Of a stretch of 64,000 nt of DNA, positions 34,890 through 46,100 are shown one piece after another. Numbering within the stretch: position 1 is the stretch's first letter; every line of letters begins with the position of its first letter. The DNA comes from Helicoverpa zea (taxonomy: Eukaryota > Arthropoda > Insecta > Lepidoptera > Noctuidae), in assembly GCF_022581195.2 (NCBI RefSeq), contig NC_061469.1:3782001-3846000 (forward strand), written 5' to 3'. The notes beneath the pieces are model-generated. The model was not told the DNA's origin and ran no database searches. It saw nothing but the letters and a program-made list of their open reading frames with translations. The position numbers and the translations under genes were made by a program.

Positions 34890-36740
34890 CTCACTTTTTT
34901 TCCATTGCTATACATATTTACGTGGGCGTACAACTAAAAACAATCCAAAGACATTTGCCCTAAACAAACATTTAGATGTATAAGAAGGAGGAGATTATAA
35001 TGGAGATCGAATATTAACGACATAGTACAGCATAGAAATCAAACATTTTGGTCTGATAGAAAGTAAATATTTTTTGTAACGTATTTAATATACTCCAAGT
35101 CCATTTAGATTCCAGATATATCAAATAATTGTCAGTTTTTTGTTCCTGCATAAATGTTTACATTCCAGCTCTCTAGATGGCGTTGTTCATCGAGGCGTGT
35201 TTTTTGAATCGCGCTATGGTTTCGTTACCGGAGGAACTATATTAACGCGAACCGATTCTAACAGGTATAGCCCCTGGCTGGAGGCCTTAAATTCTAGGCA
35301 TCCACAGGGAAAAGTCCGGTTAAGCAGTACACGGCCTCCTAGGCTGAACTGCGAGATGCCACACCAAAAAAAAAAAAAAAAAAAAAATAACAGGTATATT
35401 AGTGATGGCTACATCTTTAACATTATAATTGTAATGAGATGGAATAATTTTTGAAAGGCTTTACTACTGTAGGTATTACTGTAAAGTAGTAGGCCAAAAA
35501 TCATGAATGAAAATGTTACGTACTGCTTTAACAGTATTTTCCAATACAAGTTTGGTAAAATCACTGATTTTTTATTTCCATAACGATACATATTTTTGTG
35601 GACATACGAATAAAAATCATCCATTAGAATTTTAGAAAGGTCTATATGAAGCAACATTTGGAAAATTTGAGAAAACTTGCATATTCCATCCAATGCACTT
35701 TTGTAGGATATTACAAAGGGGATCGAATATTAACGACATAGTTCATCATAGAAATCAAAAATTTTGATCTGATAGATAGTAAACCTTTTTCTTACGTATT
35801 TAATATCTCAAAGTCCATTTAGATTCCAGATATATCAAATAATTGCCTGATTTTTGTTCCTGCATAAAAGTTTGCATTTCAGCTCTCTAGATGGCGTTGT
35901 TCATCAAGGAGTGTTTTTTGAATCGCGCTATGGTTTCGTTACCGGAGGAACTATATTAACGAGAACCGATTCTAACAGGTCAGATAGATAACCACAGCCC
36001 GATGGTAGTGGTGGTACATCTTTGTTAAAGATTATAATTGTAATGATGCACGAATTTTTGAAAGGCCTTTACTACTGTAGGTATTACTGTAAAGTGGTGA
36101 GGCCTAAAATCATGAATGAACATATTTTACGTACTGCTTAAACAGTGTTTTCCAATACAAGTTTGGTAAGATCACTTATTTTTTATTAATTTTCATTACG
36201 ATACATATTTATGGGGGCGTGCCTACAACTTAAAATTATGATTTTGACATTTATTTTAGTCTTAAAGTCTATATGCCCTGAAGAAGCATTTGGAGGAATG
36301 AGAAAACTTGCAATTTCATCTGGCATCTAATGCACTTTTGTAGATTTCAAGGGGAATCGAATATTAACGACAGTTCAGCATAGAAAAAATTTTGATCTGA
36401 TAGAAAGTATTTTTTTTTTGTTACGTATTTAATATACTCCAAGTCCATTTAGATTCCAGATATATAATTTAATAAAATTGTCTGATGTTCCTGCATAAAA
36501 GTTTACATTCCAGCTCTCTAGGTGGCGTTGTTCATCGAGGCGTGTTTTTTGAATCGCGCTATGGTTTCGTTACCGGAGGAACTATATTATCGATAATCGC
36601 CTCTCGACATGACGTTTTCGGCTTACAAACTCGGTCATTAAAGTCGGTATGTGTATCATCAATTTTTGAAAGACCTGTACTACTGTAGGTATTACTGTAA
36701 AGTAGTATTAGGCCTAATATCATGAATGAAGATTACTGAA
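34890..36740. repeat. Tandem triplication, unit about 590-640 bp
   Basis: Three tandem units start at about 34989, 35708 and 36347. Each has gatcgaatattaacgacat, a tctgatagaaagtaaat block, agtccatttagattccagat, a ttccagctctctagatggcg block, ggtttcgttaccggaggaac, and then ttactactgtaggtattact. A partial fourth unit is visible from about 34890. Unit 1 is interrupted by a 118-bp LINE tail; unit 3 lacks the distal third. The array ends about 300 bp upstream of the gene C TATA box. Non-coding; the small plus-strand frames at 35140 and 36485 are equivalent positions in units 1 and 3 and do not extend into anything protein-like. Confidence 0.8.
35270..35387 (+). mobile_element. 118-bp Jockey LINE tail with 11-bp TSD
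   Basis: Matches only the final part of the 3' UTR of the LINE at 29458-32126 (gcccctggctggaggcctta onward) plus poly(A). TAACAGGTATA is duplicated at 35259-35269 and 35388-35398, a clean target-site duplication inside tandem unit 1. Confidence 0.85.
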
Positions 36741-37042
36741 AAAGTAAGCAAACAGAAAAAGTAATGAACCGAATCTTTACATCGCTCAACAGGCGTTTCA
36801 AAAAAGGTTTGTATTTTCTAACTAACCAATGGGACATAGGTAGAACATTATTCCTTAGAAGTTGGTTTAAGTATTATTCTTATCTAGCTAGAGCCAATTT
36901 TACAATCACAAAGAAAATGTTTTTTCTTCTTTGGTGATAACAATAATTACACAAAGTTATAACCAAAGCAATTTTAACTACTATCTTATCAGTCAGAACT
37001 AAAATTACTAGAAAATTACAGAGTGGACGTTATTAGTCAAGT
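36741..37042. other. Upstream region of gene C
   Basis: AT-rich DNA between the tandem array and the TATA box; no motif recognised apart from the core promoter. Confidence 0.3.
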
Positions 37043-37043
37043 C

Positions 37044-37085
37044 TATATAAAAGTGGCTACATTTTTCGCTGTGGAAATATTCAGT
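37044..37085 (+). promoter_or_regulatory. Core promoter of gene C
   Basis: TATATAAAAG at 37044-37053 is followed about 30 nt on by TCAGT at 37081-37085, the arthropod initiator consensus. The first ATG (37101) lies close downstream and opens a signal peptide. Confidence 0.6.
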
Positions 37086-37100
37086 GAAAATTCAGGCAGA

Positions 37101-40100
37101 ATGAAATCTATTCTTTTGTTATTATTTGTTGTATTTTTGACGGTGGTTGTGGCTGGTGAGTGACGGTTATTAAAATAATTTCTATTCAGTATTTTATTTC
37201 GTAAATCATTTTGTGTAAACTTCAAAAGGTCTTTGTCGTTGTTTTTGTATGTGAGAATCTATTGTTGTGGTCGTATGTGAAACGTAGTGAAGTATTATAA
37301 AATTATTATTATTCTTTATTGTACACAAAATATTTAAAATTATCACGTTTTACTAACTATACTAAGTATAGAAATGGGTATAAATCTATACTTATACTAC
37401 ACTAGTTTAGAGAGCTTCTAATGAGGAACAAACATAGGTATGGGAAAATCCAATTTATAAATTAATTGTATTTTTTTTCTTGCATAATATACTTGCTATC
37501 TGTGTTGGTCAGCTTTTATAGTTCGGCCATTCAGAGAATGCGTTCCTGACACGTCGCGATTGAACTGACGACGTAACTACATTCATTGATTATTGATATA
37601 ATAATGTTGTTTTAATGCTCCTCAATTGTTAAAACGGTAAACAACCAGCAAAAATATTTTTATCGTAACTGCAACGCCATTGCAAAGTTACGTCGTCAGT
37701 TCAATCGCGACGTGTCAGGAACGCATTCTCTGAATGGCCGAACTATAACTTATAACAAAACAAGTGAAAACCAGGTCATAGACCTTCATTTGTCGTGCTG
37801 AATATTGGTACTCGGTGCGTTGCTGTTGCATAAATTAGTTTATGAAAATATTGGTAGATGGCGTGGAAACCAAATCTTGACTATGAAAAATAGGGCCGAC
37901 ATTTCGAGGTTAAAAATATTGATTAAAAAACCAAAGCCAATTACACAATACTTAAAATATTCGATAGTTTAATCGTCACAACTCTAAAACTAATAGTCTA
38001 GGTTTGATACTAGTCTGGTATCTAGATTCTAGCTCAAACATCAATAGACGATATTGGCTTAGTTTTAGCCAAAACAAATAGAAGTAGGTACCTAATAAAT
38101 TCAGTAGGTATCTGAATATCTGAAATTTAAGCAAACGCCAAGCAAAAGTTCTCTACAATATTACAATTTCATGAATATTTCGTTGAAAAAGTTTTTCTGA
38201 TATCTGTAATGACATTTTGAATGGTGACGTATGCAAAAATGTTTCTATATTTTGAATTATTCAATAGTAGTCTGATTTATTCTCAGTATTTATCGACTTT
38301 GAGCGTGACACGCAAATATGTAAAGGAATACTAGGTGTGCATTATCATATTTATTTTATGTTTGATACCTAATGCAAAACTGATCGATATCATAATACAC
38401 TCTCTCTCGATTGATTATAATGTATAACACACAAGTAAACTTTTGTGAGTGATATTTTCTTTAAAAAATAAAGGCAATATTGCAAAACAGGCAAAAACCG
38501 TCGAAAGCAAAGATCACGCGGTCGCCCGGTCGTTCTCCAAAGAGGCGGATCGATCAAGTAAAAGACTACTCATTGTCCAAGATTGCACTTCATACGGTCG
38601 TACGATGGGCGAAACCGGTGTTGTACGGTAAGCTAGGATTCAAAAACGTATCTTATACCTACTGACCACGATTTCGCCGGGGCTGCGGGATTGTCCGAAA
38701 GAGTTACGGCGGCCCTGGTACATAAACGGCATACGAAGGAACACGATGGATTTTTAGTCAGTAAAAGTCTGACACTCCCTTACCGCTGTTAACCCACAGC
38801 GGGACGGGGTCATTTGATAATTTTTGCCATTGCTAAAAAAAAAACTGCTCATGATTATCAGATGTGAGGGACCGACCACAGAGAATAACTTTGTTACTGA
38901 GGTCAAATACCTTAATTATTTTCAGTAGGTGAAACCTTGAAAACGCGTACCTACTTTAGTTGGTTTCAGTATAATATGAGAGGGAAGATAAAAAGATATT
39001 TATAAATCTTTTGTTTTAACATGAACGTATATTCGGACGCCGAAAACGTTGTTTGTTACTATTTCAAAACTTGAAACTTGGCAGTAAGCTTATAATCAGA
39101 GTAATGTTATTCTAGTGGGCTACTTTTTATCCATATGCAGTAAGTAGTTTCCTTGCGATGCGGGTAGGGCTGCCAGATGGCCGGGAAATCCGGGATTGTC
39201 TAGGAATTACTAGTCTTGTCCCGTGTCCAGGAATTGCATCTTTTAGTCTCGTATTTTCGAATACCGTCATACACTAGCTTTCTTCATTTTGATAATAGTA
39301 GCAGGCCGCTTCCCTTCCTTTATTACCCCGCTGCATTGCAATTCTTCGTTTTAAAGAGCCCAGATTTCACAAGTCTTTTGAAAGGTCTGCAAAAACAGTC
39401 TTCAAACATGCGAATTCTGAATGAAAAATGAATTCTGAATGAAAAAGTATACATAGGTATTCTAATTTTTCATATTTTTTTCGTAATCCTTGAATTGTCC
39501 CGGAATCGAAATACCTGAATCTGGCAACCCTAGATGTGGGTGAAATCGTGGACGGAAGAAAGTTGGCCATAAAATTTATTCTTTTCTTTGGCTATATAGA
39601 GGGGAAATATTAAAGCTAATTGGGTACTTAAAAATATAAACATCAGAATTGAGAACCTTCTTCTTGAGCAGTCGGTTCAAAACGTTGAAACAAACATCAA
39701 AATCACATTAATATTTTCTAAAACAAGAGCTACAATTACCGAAAATGAGTGGTGAGATGTCAGAAGTTTGAAATACCTATCAGTGACGTCACAAACTTCG
39801 CTGACTCTCAGAAACCACCAGTTTGATGAACTTCGAGTTTAATTGGTGGTTTTCATCACATTAGTCATTCGTCTAAGTTTGAGAAAGAAAGTTTCTGAGA
39901 TCATTTATTTATGTGCAAGTCTTTTGGATTAGAATAATGGTTTCGTTGGGGACTAAATAATCATTTGTGCTCTGCTTCGTTGGAGAATAACAAAATACTC
40001 GTAGTTGTGTTCTTGTTAATCGAATTAGTTGTAATTGTTATTAATTTTGCTTATTGAAAACTAATATACCTAGTGAAGAGGAAACCTTTTTTTGTTTGTT

Positions 40101-43100
40101 TGTATGTTTTGATGTTTGTGTTTGTGTTAGTCTGTATCTAGTGTAGGTATGTTATGGGTAATTACCTGAAATCAGTAATATTTAATTTAATTTAAAAGGG
40201 TCCGAACGTACGTGTAGAGATTATAAAAAAATATTCACTGTTGGGAAGCTAGACTGTCTCCGAGTAACATAGGCTGTATTTTATCCGGGAACGGGCAGTA
40301 ATTAGTTCTCACGGGATGCAGGTGAAACCGCGGGGAAACTGCTTGTTGAAAATAAAATTTTAAGCGTTAATGTTAGTCAGTTATTTACAATACTGGCAAT
40401 TTCTGGCAATTACAACAATAAAATTGAGAAAACTTTGATCATTTAAACTTATAGTCATATTCCCGGGACTGGTTTGTATTTATGTAGATTTTACTTACTG
40501 TTAAGGTTATGGCACATTATAGCGGTGTAGTGTATGCAGGTACATGTGCATCATTGTATAGGTTATGTCATTATTATGACGCCTCGTGCGCATACGTCAC
40601 TCGGTTATAAATACCGGATCGAGCGGTGGGGAGTCAGTCGTTGTCAGACTGTCGACCTGTGTGGTGGTGCGTTGGCGAGTCGATTAACATAATAAAATGA
40701 GCGTACAATACATTGGCGACGAGGATAAAACCGTGAGTGTTTGGACCAACAGTTACCTATTATCTAATTTTTATAATTTTGAACTACCTATTAGTTCTGT
40801 GATCCAGAAAAATATTTGATATACAAGGTTATACTAAATAATTTGTCCTATTCATGCCTATACCAAATTAATGTATGCTAAATAAGCTTTGACAACAAGT
40901 AACCTCTGACCGATGTTAATATTCAATCATATTAAAAAGAGCAAAAGGAAAGAAGGAAGGGAAGAGAGTAGAATGACAAAGTATACATAACTTTTATGTT
41001 CATGTATGTATCACCCGAATTGCAAACAAATTTTAACCTTTTTACGTAATTCTTTGTTTAAGTTTACCTTGTTACAATTCTAATGGAAGTAGCAATATTT
41101 ATTGCAGGTGTTAATATTTATCAAATGAGTAATTTATAATACAAAATCATTACTTGGTGATCAGTTTACTCATTCTTAAACCTGCATCAAAGTTTATTCA
41201 ATAATAGGCATTTATTGGAAGCAATATAAAGTTGCTGGTTGTTGAATTGTCGTCAAGACGACTTTAGCAGTGGTGGGATTTCCTAGAGGATATAATACAA
41301 TAACCTATTTGCCTTATAATCAATTGTGTTTAATAATTGTTGTGCTTGCATGCCAACAAGGCGGAATGTACACGGATCTTATTATGTTGTTTACAATCCT
41401 ATTTTGTAAGTGCCTGCATTCTAAGCAAATAAAGACCTATTCTATTCCAAAAATCTGCTGGTCATTAAATTGACAGCTTGACGGTTAGCAGTAGTGTATA
41501 TCTACTGGTCATTAGATTGACAGCTTGGCAGTTGGCAGTAGCGTGTATCTACTGGTCATTAGATTGACAGCTTGGCAGTTGGCAGTAGTGTGTATCTACT
41601 GGTCATTAAATTGACAGCCTGATTGTTGGCAGTAGTCTATATCTACTGGTCATTGAATTGACAGCTTGATGGTTGGCAGTAGTGTGTATCTACTGGTCAT
41701 TAAATTGACAGCCTGATTGTTGGCAGTAGTCTATATCTACTGGGCATTGAATTGACAGCTTGATGGTTGGCAGTAGTGTATATCTACTGGTCATTAAATT
41801 GACAGCTTGGCAGTTGGCAGTAGTCTATATCTACTGGTCATTAAATTGACAGCTTGACAGTTGGCAGTAGTGTGTATCTACTGGTCATTAAATTGACAGC
41901 CTGATTGTTGGCAGTAGTCTATATCTACTGGTCATTGAATTGACAGCTTGATGGTTGGCAGAAGTGTGTATCTACTGGTCATTAAATTGACAGCCTGATT
42001 GTTGGCAGTAGTCTATATCTACTGGGCATTGAATTGACAGCTTGATGGTTGGCAGTAGTGTATATCTACTGGTCATTAAATTGACAGCTTGGCAGTTGGC
42101 AGTAGTCTATATCTACTGGTCATTAAATTGACAGCTTGACAGTTGGCAGTAGTCTATATCTACTGGTCATTAAATTGACAGCTTGACAGTTAACGGTAGT
42201 GAACGTCTACTGGTCATTCAATTGACTGTACACGCATAAATTATCTGGCGATAGTTGTCAACTACTGCAACAACTAAATAGTAAATCTTGATAATTTTTA
42301 TATTTTCTGTGCCCGGTGATTTGGATCATAAAAAGCTTCCAAACTTAACTTCTCAGAGTCTAGTCAACAACTTATACCTGCTATATTGTTCTGGTACTTA
42401 ACTAACTTAATTCAAGTGCTTGCAATATAGAGGATATTACAAGAACAAACTGGTGGGTTATATACTCAACGGTTCTACAAATGACAAACATGTGCTAGGT
42501 ATCTAGTTAAACAAACAGCACATTGAGGGACCGTAGTAGGTTGGCCATGTATGTTGAAGAACTCGCCCAGGTATACTGGTATGTATTCACCTATGCACAA
42601 CATCCAAGTCCATCAACACCTCTAGTGGGTTGCCTACCCATAATAGTGTTAATTATAACAGTTGCTCAGTCACCCTAGGTATAATTTCAATACTTTTACT
42701 TTATTTTGCTGTATTAAAGAGGTTGTTATACAACAGAGATATTCCAGAAGATACAGAACAGTAGAACAGCATACAAGCAGCAATACTAGCTGGAAAATGT
42801 GGATCAAAATTTTGGTATTCAATAGATAGAATCTTTGGTAAACATGCTAGCTCACAATTGTAATTTCAGTACTTTAGGTTGATATAAAACTCTTAGATCA
42901 AAAGAATATGGAACTAAGCATTGGAGCAATCTGTGATTTATTTGACAATGCTACTTTATCTACCCAACTGCCTCGTTGGTCTAGCTGTCGCAAGCGCGGC
43001 TGCTGAGCACGAGGTCTCGGGTTCGATTCCCGGGTCGGGCCTGGAAGTTGGTGATTGATACACCCGTGCATCGGAAAGCACGTAAATGTCGGTCCTGCGC

Positions 43101-46100
43101 CTGATCTCTTTCCGGTCGTGTCGGATTGCCGTCCCATCGGGTTATGAGAGTGAAGGAACAGTGAGTGCACCTGTGTCTGCGCAAATGCTTGTGCACTATA
43201 ATATGTCCTGCGCAGTTGGCTAATCCCCTTACGTGAGTACAGCCGCCGTAGCCGATAATCGGCTAGGAGGACATCATCATCATTTACCCAACTGGGCCTT
43301 CTCATCTGTGACAAAAAATCTTTTAAGGATGATACCTGGAAGGAGTTCCAATGTAGATACTTACTCTGGGAACTGTCTAATGATGATTAGCTCATGGATG
43401 ATTGTTGCAATCAAGTTCTCAAAAGTTGATGATTGCGTGTGCTTTTAAAACCTTCAAGACTCAGGCTTGAATGAATTTTAATTGGTATCTTAGCCTCTTT
43501 TTTATTGATTTACATTGGTGTTTACAAATAGTTTAACAAAGTGGCCCTCATTATAATATTGTTATTTGCAAATTATGTTTTACAGTATTGCAGTACCAAT
43601 AAGCAGTATAAGTACATTGAGAGTTGTGGAAGAATATGCTTCCATAGGAGCGAATAACGTAACCATATATGAACATATATGAAATAGAATCCATTTATTG
43701 ATCTCAAGTTAATAAATCATCACATTAATATATTCTTGAAGTGCACACCTACTTGTAATATAAAGTTGTGTAATTTCCTCAACCCATCCCATAAGATAAG
43801 ATCCATATGGGTGATGGGATGGATATCTATTAACAAAATAATGTCTTGTGTCCATAGCGTTAGGGTTAATAATAATTGATCTTAGAACACCAATCTTAGG
43901 TTACCGTAAGACAATTGGACTCGCATGAGAGGTAAAGAACTTTATCACTATTTACATTTATCGACATTTATTACTCTTTTGTGCTAATTAAACTACACAG
44001 TTGCGTCGACATTTGGTTAATAATAACTAAAATATTATTAAGTTCCTAAGTCCTACTGCAAAATATAATCTGAGTAAGTGTTCCTTAAAGTATAGGAAGT
44101 AAAATTGCCCTTAGTCACCAAATCGTTTAAAAATTTACTGGGGGCTGTCCCTATAAAAGATAATAATATTTTTATATTCTGGTTGTCTAACTAAAACAAC
44201 GTAGATAAAGTCAGCTGCAATAAAGGGTAAGCGCTTTTGAACGAAACTATAAACATACTTATGCAGCCAACTATACTTACATAAAAAAAAATATATATAT
44301 TACGTTACCTATACGCGGTCATGAAATTGGAAAAGCGTAAAATATTAAAAATGGAAGCAGCACAAAGCTGATCATCAAATTGATGAGGTCAAGTATGACA
44401 TGAGAGCAGCATAGCTGCTCATGAAATTGAGATATAGAATTAGAATCCCACATTTATCTATGTGTAGACAAATGTTTTAGAAAGTTTAGCGGTTGTTTTG
44501 CAAAAGGAAAATTGCATCGACTAGAAAACTGTTTGTAAGCTGCTGTCACCTTGTTGAAAGGAAGAAGAGCATGAGTTGAGGGTCAGGGACTCTTCTATTT
44601 TATGGTGATGCAGAATGTCACAGCTTCAAAATATATAGTGCAAAGTTAGTGACACCTGTTAAAGTGCGTTCGTTACATAATATGGTTCTAATTAGTTAAA
44701 ATCTGATTCGTACTGTTACTTTACACCTTCGTTATAATCAATATGTAACCATGACACTAAAAAGCTTACCATCAAAGCATAATAATTCTTTGACTACTTT
44801 AATTTTTGAAAACCACATTAATAAAAGCAAACAAACATTACAGAACGCAATGTCCGGTGATAATAGTGTTCTTGGATGCCTAACCGAAATATAAGTATTC
44901 CTATCGCACTATTATATCATCATCATCATCATCATCATCTCAGCCATAGGACGTCCACTGCTGAACATAGGCCTCCCCCTTTGATCTCCACAGATACCTT
45001 ATAAAGACGACCTTATAAAGGTCACCGGAAGACGCTGGATGCAGGTCGCTTCCAACTATTATATGCAGTAAGGTATTCATATGTTGGGTGTTGAATGCTA
45101 AGAAGCTTACAGTTTCTTGACTAGATATTGGACATACATTGATGTAGGGTATTTAAAGCCTATATCAGAATTTCAGCGAGTGTACTAGCAGAAACGTGCA
45201 AAGTACTAGCGCTGATCAATAGGGTTGAAGACCAGATTGTTTGTTACATTGCTGAGATAATGATAGGCTTTGATATTCCACTCTCAAATTAAAAACTACA
45301 TATTACCAAAATTAGTTGAGTTAGCATTCTCTTGCTTACAAGGCACACAAAGTACTTAACTCGTACATAGAACTACAATTTAAACCATTAAATTGGTGAC
45401 AAAATATGTGGTCGCCATTAAATTGGAGACAAAGTATGTGGTCACCATTAAATGGGTGACAAAGTATGGAGTCACCATTAAATTGGAGACAAAGTATGTG
45501 GTCACCATTAAATGGGTGACAAAGTATAGAGTCACCATTAAATTGGAGACAAAGTATGTGGTCGCCATTAAATGGGTGACAAAGTATATGGTCATCATCA
45601 AATTGGAAACAGTCCATCTAGGTCACCATTCAATTGGGACGATCTTATGTGATTACTTTCCTCGTACGGCTCGTACGGTTTTGAATGAGTGAAAAGCATT
45701 GATGAGGTACCCTAATGCCGATCTTTTACCTTGGAACAATGCATTCTGTATCAGTTTTAAGTGAAGTCGAACCAAGCAAGATGAGTGCTCATTATCTGAA
45801 GGCACAGCAATATTTCAGACTTGCTTGATTTCACATGGACTGATTGGCGGGATGTCTGCCAAATGGACGGATCATCTCTAGTGTAGATATAATACAGGGC
45901 CGGAACAGCGGCTACAAAACCTGAAGTTAAACTTGCCGGCCTGATATCACTGCTACGAATTTGTCTTGTTGAGCCTGAAGCAGATGCTGGTATGTTACCG
46001 TCTGCAAAGGGACGGATTTTTATTTATGTTTATTTCACAAGGGAAGGGATGTAGTGTCCTGCAGTATCACCGATATCTGTCGTCTCCTTAAATGGAAAGG

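Noticed and set aside
41455..42226. CRISPR-like array
   Set aside because: Regular 47-bp periodicity, but there are no unique spacers; whole units are tandem copies within a eukaryotic retroelement.
42898..43314. ORFs on the minus strand over SINE-2 (also 62341-62880)
   Set aside because: Near-identical frames occur in both SINE-2 copies; they are translations of SINE sequence.
45336..45692. Repeat-peptide ORFs on both strands
   Set aside because: Produced by the 30-bp minisatellite, whose unit length is a multiple of three.
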